A DNA stretch of 64,000 nt from JANQIO01 sp965229625 (GTDB lineage Bacteria; Pseudomonadota; Gammaproteobacteria; Pseudomonadales; Halieaceae): the NCBI GenBank assembly GCA_965229625.1, contig CBDDJJ010000001.1:2356001-2420000 (forward strand). The letters run 5' to 3'. The position numbers and the translations under genes are program-made. A model generated the notes under the pieces. That model had not been told where the DNA came from and ran no database searches. It saw only the letters and a program-made list of their open reading frames with translations. Every line of letters begins with the position of its first letter. Position 1 is the first letter of the stretch. Of this stretch, positions 43,207 through 52,436 are shown in pieces.

Positions 43207-45422
43207 ACCTGCGCCGGAACGATCTTGTGCCAGGGGGTACCGGCGAAGCGGTCGCGGGCGTCCAGGCTGGTCAACTCGTTGGGCGCCACGCCCACTCGCC
43301 GGCCGTCCACGTTGTCGAGGCCGAAGCCGTTCGGCAGCGAGACATGGCCCGGCTGCATACGGTCCGTGACTTCAACCCGGGTGACCGCACTGCCGCGACG
43401 CGTGGTAATGCGCGCCTCACTGCCGTCATCCAGCCCCAGCCTTGCGGCATCTGCGCTGCAGATGCGCAGCGATCCGTCGCGATCCTTGCGGCGCCAGCCC
43501 GCGTCCCGGTAAATAGTGTTGGCGGAGTAGTCGCGTCGCTCGCCCGCCATCAGCAGGAAGGGGTAGTCCTCGGAGGTCAGCGGTTCGGGCCCTGGTGCCA
43601 ACCCGGCCACCTCCTCCAGCAAGTCGGGAATCACCAACTGCACCTGGCCCAGTTGATCCAGCAACGACGCATAGTCACCCCTGGCGAACACGACACCGGA
43701 GTGATTGCTGAGGATGGCATCGAACAGGGCATCGGCGGCTTCCAGTGGATTGCCTTCAAAGCCGGCCCGCGCCAACGAAGCACCATCGCGCATGGCGAGA
43801 TCCAGGCACAGTGGCCAGAGCACCGCGCCAATGTCGGCGCCCTCCGGCAGGCTGGGCCCCAGGGTGCGGTATAACACTACCGGCGCCACAGCGGATAGCT
43901 GCGGATCCTCGCCGAGCGCAGCGATGAAGCGATCCCGGTAGGCGCTGCGCCCCTCGGTTTCCAGCAGCGTCGACAATTCCCCACAGAGCGCCTCGGGCAT
44001 GGCGCCCAGGGCTTCTACCAGGCGGGCGTGAATCTCCGCTTCGGTCAGCACGCCGGCCGGCGCATCGAACAGGGGCTTGCGCAGGTGGAAGTAGTTGTCA
44101 GGGAATTCAAAGTTGAAGAAGGTGGCCTCCCACTTCTCGTACTGGGTCGCCACCGGCAGCACGTAGTCGGCGTGGCGGGCGGTTTCGGTCATGGCGATGT
44201 CGATCACCACCACGCACTCGAGGCTGTCGAGCGCCTCCGCCATGCGCTGGCTGTCGGCCAGGGAATGCACCGGGTTCGAGGCCTCAACGATCATCGCGCG
44301 GTAGCGATCCGGATGATCGGTGAGGATTTCCTCCGCGATCACGTTGCAGGGCACCAGGCCGGATATGATCGGCGCGCCTGCCACCGGGCTCTTGCGGGTG
44401 GCGCGGCCGCTGCCGGCAATATTGGTCAGGAAGGCGGGGCTTACCTGGCCGCCGGGCTTGCCGAGGTGGCCACATAACAGCCAGACCAGCTTCTCCAGGT
44501 AGCTGACCAGGGTCGAGTGGCGGTTCATCTGGGTGCCCAGGTCCTCGAAGAAGGCAGCGCCTTCGGCCGCGGCGATGGCATCCACCGCCGCCTGCGCCGT
44601 TGCCTCCGGGATGCCGGCATGGGCGAGGTATTCCTGCACCGGAATATGCTCGAACGCCGCGCGAATGTCCTCGAAGCCCTGGGTGTGCTCCGCCAGCCAG
44701 CCGGTCTTGCACTTCTCCTGCTGCAGCAACATGGCCACCATGGCCGCCAGCAGCCAGGCATCGGTGCCGGGCTTCACCTGCAGGTGAATATCCGCGAGCT
44801 TCGCGGTTTCGCTGACGACCGGGTCGATAACGATCATGGTCTTGCCCGCATCCTTGCTGAACTCGCGCAACCAGGCGCGGGCGCGGGGCAGACCGTGGGA
44901 ATGCCAGGGGTTCTTACCGACAAAGACCGCCACATCGCAGTGCTCGAAGTCGCCGCGCACGTGGGTATTGAACATCTGGCCATTGACCCAGAACTCGCCG
45001 GTCTTTTCCTGGGCCAGGGCACTGGAACGGTAGGCATTGCCCAGCACCTTGCGGGTGGCGCCGGAGTAGGCGCCGGGCAGGTGGTTACCCTGGCCGCCAC
45101 CGCCGTAGTAGAAGATCTTGTCGCCGCCGTGGGTGTCGCGCACCGCCGCCAACTTTGCCGCGACTTCACTGATCGCGGTATCCCAGTCGATTTCCTCGAA
45201 GCTGCCATCCTCGCGCCGGCGCAGTGGAGCCAACAGGCGGTCGGTGCCGTTCTGGTAGTGATTCAGTCCGGAGGCTTTTTGGCACAGGTAGCCCTGGGAT
45301 GCGGGGTGATCCTCATCACCGCGGATGCGGACAATCTCGCGATCACCCTCTCCGCCGGTTTGAACTTTGATGCCGCAATTGCACTCACAGAGGATGCAGG
45401 CGCTGGTTTTCCATTCGGACAT
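43194..45422 (-). CDS. Molybdopterin-dependent oxidoreductase with 4Fe-4S cluster
   Basis: A 742-residue cytoplasmic enzyme of the bis-MGD family. The N-terminal motif C9-x2-C12-x3-C16 and a fourth Cys in GYLCQKA bind a 4Fe-4S cluster. Cofactor-binding blocks include VFVGKNPWHSHGLPRARAW and, near the C-terminus, AARLGLDDGSEARITTRRG and HVSLPNGFGLDN. No Tat signal is seen. It lacks subunit partners, so it acts alone or with a distant redox protein. The substrate (formate, nitrate, thiosulfate or an N- or S-oxide) cannot be assigned. It diverges from the TonB receptor gene across a 25-base palindrome. Confidence 0.88.
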   Translation of the reverse strand: MSEWKTSACILCECNCGIKVQTGGEGDREIVRIRGDEDHPASQGYLCQKASGLNHYQNGTDRLLAPLRRREDGSFEEIDWDTAISEVAAKLAAVRDTHGGDKIFYYGGGGQGNHLPGAYSGATRKVLGNAYRSSALAQEKTGEFWVNGQMFNTHVRGDFEHCDVAVFVGKNPWHSHGLPRARAWLREFSKDAGKTMIVIDPVVSETAKLADIHLQVKPGTDAWLLAAMVAMLLQQEKCKTGWLAEHTQGFEDIRAAFEHIPVQEYLAHAGIPEATAQAAVDAIAAAEGAAFFEDLGTQMNRHSTLVSYLEKLVWLLCGHLGKPGGQVSPAFLTNIAGSGRATRKSPVAGAPIISGLVPCNVIAEEILTDHPDRYRAMIVEASNPVHSLADSQRMAEALDSLECVVVIDIAMTETARHADYVLPVATQYEKWEATFFNFEFPDNYFHLRKPLFDAPAGVLTEAEIHARLVEALGAMPEALCGELSTLLETEGRSAYRDRFIAALGEDPQLSAVAPVVLYRTLGPSLPEGADIGAVLWPLCLDLAMRDGASLARAGFEGNPLEAADALFDAILSNHSGVVFARGDYASLLDQLGQVQLVIPDLLEEVAGLAPGPEPLTSEDYPFLLMAGERRDYSANTIYRDAGWRRKDRDGSLRICSADAARLGLDDGSEARITTRRGSAVTRVEVTDRMQPGHVSLPNGFGLDNVDGRRVGVAPNELTSLDARDRFAGTPWHKIVPAQVARA

Positions 45423-45462
45423 GGGAGCCTCCGGCGAAATCGATTGTTGACAACGCTAACAA

Positions 45463-45487
45463 CAAAGGTTGCATTATGCAACCTTTG
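45463..45487. promoter_or_regulatory. Perfect 25-base palindrome in the oxidoreductase/TonB receptor spacer
   Basis: Arms CAAAGGTTGCA (45463-45473) and TGCAACCTTTG (45477-45487) flank TTA, an 11-base perfect inverted repeat. A TTGACA hexamer lies at 45447-45452, so a TonB-receptor promoter may overlap the palindrome. It looks like the operator of a homodimeric regulator that controls both divergent genes; the regulator is not in the window. Confidence 0.7.
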
Positions 45488-45574
45488 CTATTCGCCGCGC
45501 CACGACCGCTTCCTGTATGATGCGCCGCCTCTGACATGCACCCTTTGGCTCACGCCCGGGATACGCCGACAACG

Positions 45575-47461
45575 ATGTACAGCCTGCCCCGCACCCTGCC
45601 CTGCCTGCTGGCGCTGATGGCGGCGCTGCCTGCGGCCGCCGAGCCGCCGGCGCTGGAGCACATCACGGTGCGGGCGCGGGAGGCTCGCGGCGCCTGGAGC
45701 AACGTGGATTCGCTGCTGACCGCACCGGTATCGCCCAGGCAACAGCCGGCCCCGGTACTGAGCCTCGCCGACCTCGCCCAGCTGCAACCGTCGATTGCCC
45801 TGGCCGGCCAGGGCGGCCTGCTGCAGACGGTGAGCATTCGCGGCATTTCCGGCCAGCAGGTCGCCAACTTCTGGAGCAACCTGCCGATCCTCAGTGACAG
45901 GCGCGCCGGCACGGCTTCTTCCTTTATTGACCCGGTGATGCTCGGCAGCCTGGAAGTGCTGCGCGGGCCCGCCTCGGTGTACTACGGCAACGGCGCCGGT
46001 GGTGGCGTGCTGCAGCTGGCCCCCCATCGGCCCCAGGGTGTGGAGTGGCAGCTGCAGTGGGGCAGCGAGGGGAACGAGAATCTCCAGTATGTCGGTGCCG
46101 GCAACGACAGCTGGACCCTGGCGGTCAGCCGCCGCGGCGCCGACGATTCCGAAACGGCGGACGGCGATGCGCTCAACAGCGAGTTCGAGCAGTACAACCT
46201 GCAGGTCACCGGCCGCTTTGAACTGGCTGGCCGGGAGGCAGAGTTTGAGCAGCTGATCAGCGAAGGCCGCGACATCGGCAAATCCAACGCACGCTACCCG
46301 CAGCGTCTGACCGACTATCCGCAGGAGCGCCACTGGCTGGGAGAACTGTCCGTGGTCCTGCCGGCAGACTGGGATGCCAGCGTCTACTACCACTACCAGG
46401 AGCTGGACACCCGGGTCGAACGGCCCGACGAACGCATCAATGACGTGGAGAGTGAATCCCTGGACTGGGGCGTGCGACTGGTCAACCAGCGCGAACTTGC
46501 CAGCGCTGACATCAACTGGGGCATCGAGTACTTCGGCCGTCGCAACGTGGAGACACGGGAACGGGAAACAGCGCTGGACAGTGGTGACATCCTGCGCCAG
46601 CAAACCCTGGATGCCGAACAGGACGGCGTCGACCTGTTTGCTGATGCCTGGAGCCAGTTCGGCGCCTTCAGCCTGGCCGCCGGCCTGCGCTGGGCCTGGC
46701 AAGACCAGCAGGCGGAAGACCAGGCGTCGGTAGACGACAACGCGCTGTCCGGTTTCCTGCGCGCTGACTGGCAGGCCGGCACGCGCTGGCTGTGGAGCCT
46801 GGAACTGGCGCAGGGTACGCGCTTCGCCGGTGTCTCCGAGCGCTACTTTTCCGGCAACACAGGGCGCGGCCAGGTGCTGGGCAATGCCGGCCTCAACCCG
46901 GAAGACACCCTGGGCCTGGACCTTGGCCTGCAGTGGCGCGGAGAACAGGCTCAGTTCGAAGTGCACGCCTGGGGTATGCGTATCGATGACTACATCGAAC
47001 GGGTGGACGTCAGCGAGGAACTGCAAACCTTCCTCAACCTGACCGAGGGCGAAATTGTCGGCATCGAAGCCGCGGGCAGCATTGCCTTCCGCAATGGCTG
47101 GACGCTGGACCTGGGCGGTCATGTGCTGGAGGCGGAGGACGATAACGGCGAGCCGCTGGCGGACGCGGTGGCGCCCAGCGCGTTTGTCGCCGTGCGCGGA
47201 CAGCAGGGCCGTTGGTCGGGCGCCCTGCGCTTCGAGTACCGCTTCTCGGAAAACGACGTTGCACCGGGGGAGCTCAAGGTCGACAGCGCTCGGATGCTGC
47301 GCGCCAGCCTGGGCCGCGACCTGGGCAGCGGCCTGCGGCTGGAACTGTGGGGCCGCAACCTGCTGGACGACAGCTTCCGTCTCGGCAGCGACAGTCTCGC
47401 CACTGATGCGCCGGAGCGCAGCGTGGGTATTACCCTGGCCTGGCGACAGGCGCCGCGCTAG
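45575..47461 (+). CDS. TonB-dependent outer-membrane receptor
   Basis: A 628-residue receptor. A signal peptide ends in AAAEPP; the plug domain follows with ITVRAREARGAW (TonB box region), VSIRGISGQQV and VLRGPASVYYGNGAGGG. The C-terminal barrel ends at residue 628 with strands of alternating hydrophobic residues. It imports an iron chelate, cobalamin or other substrate using TonB energy; the ligand is not clear and no His-rich loops are seen. I prefer ATG at 45575 because it begins the signal peptide; ATG at 45536 is possible. Neither has a good ribosome site. Confidence 0.9.
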   Translation: MYSLPRTLPCLLALMAALPAAAEPPALEHITVRAREARGAWSNVDSLLTAPVSPRQQPAPVLSLADLAQLQPSIALAGQGGLLQTVSIRGISGQQVANFWSNLPILSDRRAGTASSFIDPVMLGSLEVLRGPASVYYGNGAGGGVLQLAPHRPQGVEWQLQWGSEGNENLQYVGAGNDSWTLAVSRRGADDSETADGDALNSEFEQYNLQVTGRFELAGREAEFEQLISEGRDIGKSNARYPQRLTDYPQERHWLGELSVVLPADWDASVYYHYQELDTRVERPDERINDVESESLDWGVRLVNQRELASADINWGIEYFGRRNVETRERETALDSGDILRQQTLDAEQDGVDLFADAWSQFGAFSLAAGLRWAWQDQQAEDQASVDDNALSGFLRADWQAGTRWLWSLELAQGTRFAGVSERYFSGNTGRGQVLGNAGLNPEDTLGLDLGLQWRGEQAQFEVHAWGMRIDDYIERVDVSEELQTFLNLTEGEIVGIEAAGSIAFRNGWTLDLGGHVLEAEDDNGEPLADAVAPSAFVAVRGQQGRWSGALRFEYRFSENDVAPGELKVDSARMLRASLGRDLGSGLRLELWGRNLLDDSFRLGSDSLATDAPERSVGITLAWRQAPR

Positions 47462-47494
47462 TCCAGTCTGACTGGCCGGGCGCTGCTACGCACG

Positions 47495-47550
47495 GCACTA
47501 GCCGTGCGCCACTACCCGTGCGGCACTAGCCGTGCGCCACTACCCGTGCG
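47495..47550. repeat. Two perfect 28-base repeats built of 14-base halves
   Basis: Units GCACTAGCCGTGCG and CCACTACCCGTGCG alternate twice (47495, 47509, 47523, 47537), giving two identical 28-base copies. A degenerate unit precedes them. The period equals that of the arrays at 27227 and 43123, though the sequence differs. The core GGCACTAGCC can fold into a small hairpin. Confidence 0.85.
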
Positions 47551-47614
47551 GCACCAACACAGCAGAACTTATCGCTTTGTGGTGAAATAGCGGCACCCGT
47601 TCAAGGGGCCAGCG

Positions 47615-48934
47615 ATGAGCGCCACCGACTTCAAGATTCTCGACATACCACTGCTAGCCGCCAGCAAGCCCGGCGATATTGCCATGGCGCTGCGCGACCT
47701 CGACGTGGACGAGGTGTGGGACTGCCTGAAGCGCCTGCCAGCCGAGAACGCGGCCCTGGCGCTGCACCGCCTGGAGAGTGATTTCCGCAAGCGCGTACTG
47801 GCCGCCGAGCATGACCCGGTGTTCCTCAAGTACCTGCTGGAACTGCTCGACACCGACGAAGCCGCCGACCTGATTGCCGACCTGCCCCGCGCCGAGGGTG
47901 ACAGCCTGCTCGAGGGGCTGAGCCGGGCAGAGGAAGTCGAACAACTGCTGACCTACCCGCCGGATTCAGCCGGCGGCATCATGGACACCCACCTGCTGGT
48001 CGCCGCCCTGTCAGATTCCGTGGCTGAGGCCGGTGACTATCTTCGCAAGCATGCCGCCGAAGTAGACCAGAACCACGACCTGTGGATAGTGGATAGCGAA
48101 GGTCGCCTGGCTGGCTATGTCAGCCTGGCCCAGTTGCTGATTGCACCCCAGACCAGCCTGCTGGAAGAGCTGGCCGAACGCGATCCACCTTCGGTCAGCC
48201 CCGACACCGACCAGGAACAGGCGGCCCACATGGTGGAACGCTACGACCTGCGCCAGCTGCCGGTGGTGGATGAGCAAGGGCAGCTGTTGGGGCAGATCAC
48301 CAGTGAGGATGCCATCTCGGTGCTCAAGCAGGAGTCCACCGAGGACCTGCAGCGTATGAGCGGCCTGTCGGCAGACATCAGCCGCGGTGACTCCACCCTG
48401 CGCATGGTCTACAGCCGCCTGCCCTGGCTCGCGGTGGGCATGGTGGGCTCAGTGCTGGGTGCTGCGGTGATCATGGAGTTCGAGCATGCCCTCGAGCAGG
48501 CCGCGATCCTCGCCGCCTTTATTCCGCTGATTGCGGCAACCGCCGGCAGCGCCGGCATCCAGAGTTCGACCGTCACCGTGCAGGGCTTGGCCACCGGCGT
48601 GCTGGGCGACCGGGTGCTGTCGCGCCTGTTTCGTGAGTTCCGGGTCGCGCTGCTCAATGGACTGGCAATCTCACTGATGCTCGGGCTGTTCTTCCTCGCG
48701 GTACACCTTGTGATTCCGGACCGGCTGGATGAAGGACTGCGCTTGTTCATGACCCTGGGCGCCTCGCTGCTGGGCGTACTGGCCATCGCCACCCTGATCG
48801 GCGCGACCATGCCGCTGCTCCTGCACCGTTTGAACATCGATCCTGCGGTGTCGACTGGCCCCTTCATCACCGTCAGTGCCGACGTTATCGGCATCCTGTT
48901 CTACTTTATGGTGGCCGACCTGCTTTACCTGTGA
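47615..48934 (+). CDS. mgtE: Magnesium transporter, MgtE family
   Basis: A 439-residue divalent-cation channel. The N-terminal superhelical domain (about 5-110) is followed by two CBS domains (PPDSAGGIMDTHLL to IAPQTS; then PPSVSPDTDQEQAAHMVERYDLRQLPVVD) and a five-helix membrane domain. The pore-region signature is PLIAATAGSAGIQSST, and the last helices contain NIDPAVSTGPFITVSADVIG with the conserved Asp. The usual Asn in the first signature (GGNAGxQ) is replaced by Ser here. ATG at 47615 follows AAGGGG. No regulatory RNA motif was recognised in its leader. Confidence 0.9.
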   Translation: MSATDFKILDIPLLAASKPGDIAMALRDLDVDEVWDCLKRLPAENAALALHRLESDFRKRVLAAEHDPVFLKYLLELLDTDEAADLIADLPRAEGDSLLEGLSRAEEVEQLLTYPPDSAGGIMDTHLLVAALSDSVAEAGDYLRKHAAEVDQNHDLWIVDSEGRLAGYVSLAQLLIAPQTSLLEELAERDPPSVSPDTDQEQAAHMVERYDLRQLPVVDEQGQLLGQITSEDAISVLKQESTEDLQRMSGLSADISRGDSTLRMVYSRLPWLAVGMVGSVLGAAVIMEFEHALEQAAILAAFIPLIAATAGSAGIQSSTVTVQGLATGVLGDRVLSRLFREFRVALLNGLAISLMLGLFFLAVHLVIPDRLDEGLRLFMTLGASLLGVLAIATLIGATMPLLLHRLNIDPAVSTGPFITVSADVIGILFYFMVADLLYL

Positions 48935-48997
48935 AGCGGCAGGTCACTAAGCGTGGCTTTTCGACTACACTGTTGGCGAACACACTGGAGAGACCCC

Positions 48998-49603
48998 ATG
49001 CACCTTCCCGCTCGACTGATGCTTAAACTCCTGATCGCCCTGGCCGCGGCAGTAGTCGTGGGCTGCGCGAGCTCGCCGCCGGAGCCGAAGACCGACTACC
49101 GGGCGGACTACGACTTCCGCAAGATCAAGACTTTCTCCTTCCTGCCCCAGTCGGGAGGCAGCTCCGGGGACAGCCCCAAGGTGTTCATCAGTGACATGGT
49201 CTCAAACCGAATCGACCTGGCGCTGGAACGGGCCATGGAGCTCAAGGGATTCAAGTACGTCGAGGACCCAAAGCAGGCTGACGCCCTGCTGAGCTGGCAC
49301 CTGGTCGCCCAGGAAAAAACAGATGTCCGCACCTACAACACGGGGCCGACCTACGGGGGTTACTACGGCGGCTACCGCGGCTACAGTCGCTCCGCCTACT
49401 ACAACTGCTGGAACTGTGGCACCAACGTCAGCGTGCGCAACTATACCCAGGGCACTTTCATCGTTGACATTATCGACCACGACCTGAAGCAGTCGGTATT
49501 CCGCTCGGTCATCCAGTCGCGCCTGAAGGGTGACGACACCCGGGAGCAGGCCGACTACGATGCCGCAGCAGCCAACATTCTCAAGGGTTTCCCACCCTAC
49601 TAA
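48998..49603 (+). CDS. DUF4136 lipoprotein
   Basis: A 201-residue lipoprotein. The signal ends VVVGCASS, with lipidation at the Cys. The mature chain has the DUF4136 pattern DYDFRKIKTFSFLP and a Gly/Tyr-rich insert (TYGGYYGGYRGYSRS), then FIVDIIDHDLKQSVFRSV. The function of the family is not known. ATG at 48998 is preceded by GGAGAG at good spacing. Confidence 0.88.
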   Translation: MHLPARLMLKLLIALAAAVVVGCASSPPEPKTDYRADYDFRKIKTFSFLPQSGGSSGDSPKVFISDMVSNRIDLALERAMELKGFKYVEDPKQADALLSWHLVAQEKTDVRTYNTGPTYGGYYGGYRGYSRSAYYNCWNCGTNVSVRNYTQGTFIVDIIDHDLKQSVFRSVIQSRLKGDDTREQADYDAAAANILKGFPPY

Positions 49604-49636
49604 TCAAAGAGCAGCGAACGGCTTACCGCGACCTCA

Positions 49637-50233
49637 CTACTTCAAGGTATCGGTGGTCGTATCCAGCAACACGTAGCTGCCCACGGCGATCATCACGCAG
49701 GGTAGCAACCAGCGGCTGTGTACCTGCAGGGTCGTGGCCAGCAGTTGCCGGGCCGCCACTACCCGCGCGAAACCGGCCCAGGCCAGCACCAGGCCCAGGT
49801 ACAGGGCCAGCAGCAGCATGACGGATTCACGCTCGGTTTCCGCCAGCAATGGCAGGAACAGGGCAATGCTGTCCCCGCTATTGGAAAGCGTCAGCAGGAA
49901 AGCGGCGCCGGCAGCGCCTCGCGAGGGCGGTGCTTCCGGGGTCGGCCCTGCCGATCGCTCGCGCCAGCCGCGCCAGGCCAGATGCAAGCCCATCAGTACC
50001 GGCAGGATGCCCAGGTAGCCCACCCAGTCCGGACGGACCAGGCTGCCCAGTGCGGCCCCCACCAGGCACAGCGCGAGCACAGTGGTAGCCGCAGCGCCAT
50101 AGCCTGCCAGCACCGGCCAACGACTGTGACTGGTCGCCAGCAGTGCGACGAGGATGAGCAGATTGTCGATGTTGGTAGCCACAAAACCCGCCAGCGTCAG
50201 GCTGACGATAGCGATCACATCAGCGAGGGACAC
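49637..50233 (-). CDS. CadD-like cadmium resistance/LysE-type transporter
   Basis: A 198-residue inner-membrane protein with about six helices. The motifs FVATNIDNLLILV and NSGDSIALFLPLLA are the paired signatures of the CadD family, which exports cadmium or a related cation. GTG at 50233 is chosen because GGGAGG precedes it by five bases; a longer GTG start at 50281 has no ribosome site. No metal-responsive regulator is adjacent. Confidence 0.82.
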   Translation of the reverse strand: MSLADVIAIVSLTLAGFVATNIDNLLILVALLATSHSRWPVLAGYGAAATTVLALCLVGAALGSLVRPDWVGYLGILPVLMGLHLAWRGWRERSAGPTPEAPPSRGAAGAAFLLTLSNSGDSIALFLPLLAETERESVMLLLALYLGLVLAWAGFARVVAARQLLATTLQVHSRWLLPCVMIAVGSYVLLDTTTDTLK

Positions 50234-50349
50234 GAGCACCTCCCGCGGCAACCCGAGCGCTGTGAAGCGCTTCACAGGCACTGCGCGCTGGCTCGATATG
50301 CGTCACAATAGGACTGCCGCCGGGCGGCATGGGCCCACTCCTTCTTAAT

Positions 50350-50835
50350 ATGATGCGCGCCATGACCACAGCCAATAACAAGCGCCGCTTCGCTAAAACC
50401 GCCGCACTGCTGGCCATAGTGCTGGCACTGGTGTTCGTGCTGAACCTGGCGAACAAGACGGTGCCTCAGCAGCCCGACGATTTCAATGCTTCAGTGAACG
50501 CAGCAGCGAGCGTTTCCACACCAGATAGCAGCACTGGCACGGGGCTGGCTGCCGGCAGGGAAGATGCGCGCACACTCCCAGCCGGCTGGGGCAGCGCCGA
50601 CCCGGAAGTCTACGCCCTGATCGCCCTGGCTTTTGAGTCTGAACCGTTGCGCGAGGCGGTGCTGCGCGATGTCGAGTGCCGAGGTCAACTGTGCCGCGTC
50701 AGCTTTGAGGCCGCGGCGGGCCTGCCGGTGCGACAATTGCTGCCGATCCAACTGGCCCAGAGCTTCAAGGCCATGGTCGCGGTGCATGCCGGTGAAGCAG
50801 GCCTGGTCTACGTGGACATTCCCCCGCGCGACTAG
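50350..50835 (+). CDS. Small membrane-anchored protein of unknown function
   Basis: I do not recognise this 161-residue protein. One N-terminal membrane helix (about 14-34) is followed by a polar linker and a C-terminal domain of about 90 residues with DPEVYALIALAFESEPLREAV and the motif VECRGQLCRVSFEA. The two cysteines, five residues apart, could form a disulfide in the periplasm. The start is uncertain among four nearby ATGs (50329 to 50362). Confidence 0.6.
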   Translation: MMRAMTTANNKRRFAKTAALLAIVLALVFVLNLANKTVPQQPDDFNASVNAAASVSTPDSSTGTGLAAGREDARTLPAGWGSADPEVYALIALAFESEPLREAVLRDVECRGQLCRVSFEAAAGLPVRQLLPIQLAQSFKAMVAVHAGEAGLVYVDIPPRD

Positions 50836-50958
50836 TCACGGCTTACGGTTACGTCTGCGACGTAGATTTCCACCTTACCGTCATCACTACGCCCTTTCAT
50901 TTTAACGGCGTTGGGCTACACTTTGCCCGGTAGATCACCTCATCGAAAGGCCAGATAA

Positions 50959-51360
50959 ATGAAATACGTCGCGGAGATTCACTCCCTCCAATGCCCGAAG
51001 TGCCACCACGGCATGGAAGAAGTCAGCTACGGCAACCTCAAGGTGGATCGCTGCACCAACTGCCATGGCATCTGGTTCGACACGGGTGAGGCCGAGGCGC
51101 TGAAAGAGCGCTGGATGGGTGAAGCCCTGGATACCGGGGACCCCGAAATCGGCAAACGCTGGAACGAGGTGGAAGACATCGACTGCCCGCACTGCGGCAT
51201 CCGCATGCACAAGACCTCGGACCCGAGCCAGCCGCATATCTGGTACGAGGTCTGCGACGAACACGGTATGTTCCTCGACGCCGGTGAGTTCACTGACTAC
51301 AAGTACGAGACCCTGCTCGACAAGTTCCGCGACCTGGTGACTGGCCAGCGCAGCGCCTGA
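50959..51360 (+). CDS. Zinc-ribbon (zf-TFIIB-type) protein
   Basis: A 133-residue cytoplasmic protein. It has two metal-binding halves: CPKCHHGMEEV...CTNCHGIWFDTGE and CPHCGIRMHK...CDEHGMFLDAGE. Each half carries the pattern of the zf-TFIIB family, with the acidic end of the ribbon (WFDTGE, FLDAGE). Function is not established; the family may act in nucleic-acid or protein interactions. The ribosome site is GAAAGG. Confidence 0.88.
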   Translation: MKYVAEIHSLQCPKCHHGMEEVSYGNLKVDRCTNCHGIWFDTGEAEALKERWMGEALDTGDPEIGKRWNEVEDIDCPHCGIRMHKTSDPSQPHIWYEVCDEHGMFLDAGEFTDYKYETLLDKFRDLVTGQRSA

Positions 51361-51413
51361 TTCGTCATACTCCACGCAGACGGACCCGGCACGGACTCCG
51401 GGTGAGGTAGCGC

Positions 51414-52409
51414 GTGAATCCCAAAGTCTGGGCCCAGGCCCTCAATACCATGCCCAAGCTGACTCCCGACGAGTGGGGTCGGCTCGACGTGATTGCCCGC
51501 TGGCTCATCGCCACCCGTGCCTCGGTGCTGTTCATGACGTTCATGTCCGCCGCGCTGGGAGGCTTGCTGGCCGCCGCCGAGGGAGTCTTTGACTGGACCA
51601 TCTGGAGCATCTGCTGCCTGGGCCTGGTCTTCGCCCACGCCACCAATAACCTGCTCAACGACTACACTGACTCGCGGCGTGGCATCGACCGCGACAACTA
51701 CTACCGCAACCAGTACGGCGTGCACGTGCTGGAAGACGGCCTGCTATCGCCGCGGCGCTTCTGGGGCTACGTCGGGTTTACCGGCGGCGTGGCCATACTG
51801 CTCGGCCTGTGGCTGGTGTGGGCGCGCAGCGGCCTGACCCTGGACCTGATGCTGGCAGGTGCCTTCTTCGTGTTGTTCTACACCTGGCCGCTCAAGTATT
51901 ACGGGCTTGGCGAGCCCGCGGTGCTGCTGGTCTGGGGGCCGCTGATGGTGGGCGGCACCTACTACGTCATGGCCGGCAACTGGAGCTGGGATGTGACCTG
52001 GCTCAGCCTGCTGTATGCCCTCGGCCCGACCACGGTGCTGTTTGGCAAACATATCGACAAGCTGGACCTGGATGAGGCCAAGAAGGTACGCACCCTGCCG
52101 GTGATCCTCGGTGAGTCCCGCGCCCGCAACTGGGTAATAGGCATGCTGGTGCTGCAGTACCTGGGCTGTCTCGGTCTGGTGGCCAGCGGCCGCGCCCACT
52201 GGCTGTTGCTGGCGGTGCTGGTCAACCTGCCGGCGCTGCGGAAGCTGATGCAGGCCTTCCGCCAGCCCAAACCGGCGGCGGCGCCGGAGGGCTACCCGGA
52301 GAATATCTGGCCGCTGTGGTTCTCGGCCTTTGCCTTTGACCATACTCGCAGATTTACCTCGGTATTCGTTCTCGCCCTGCTGCTGGCACAGCTCGGACTC
52401 CCCGGCTAG
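51414..52409 (+). CDS. UbiA-family prenyltransferase
   Basis: A 331-residue membrane enzyme with about nine helices. The first Asp-rich motif is NNLLNDYTDSRRGID, the second FGKHIDKLDLDEAKKV; both bind the prenyl diphosphate through magnesium. The family attaches prenyl chains to aromatic rings in quinone, heme O or chlorophyll synthesis. It is not a close match to UbiA or CyoE from the sequence alone. GTG at 51414 follows GAGG. It lies just before the multiheme cluster, and a modified quinone for that chain is a possible but unproved link. Confidence 0.82.
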   Translation: MNPKVWAQALNTMPKLTPDEWGRLDVIARWLIATRASVLFMTFMSAALGGLLAAAEGVFDWTIWSICCLGLVFAHATNNLLNDYTDSRRGIDRDNYYRNQYGVHVLEDGLLSPRRFWGYVGFTGGVAILLGLWLVWARSGLTLDLMLAGAFFVLFYTWPLKYYGLGEPAVLLVWGPLMVGGTYYVMAGNWSWDVTWLSLLYALGPTTVLFGKHIDKLDLDEAKKVRTLPVILGESRARNWVIGMLVLQYLGCLGLVASGRAHWLLLAVLVNLPALRKLMQAFRQPKPAAAPEGYPENIWPLWFSAFAFDHTRRFTSVFVLALLLAQLGLPG

Positions 52410-52436
52410 ACAGCGCTTCCGCCAATTTGAACTAAC

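Noticed and set aside
45488..47122. 544-residue open frame on the reverse strand
   Set aside because: It lies antisense to the TonB receptor, whose domain motifs are clear; composition is that of a high-GC shadow frame.
47495..47550. Possible CRISPR array because of 28-base repeats
   Set aside because: The two copies adjoin with no spacers and are built of 14-base halves; no cas gene is near.
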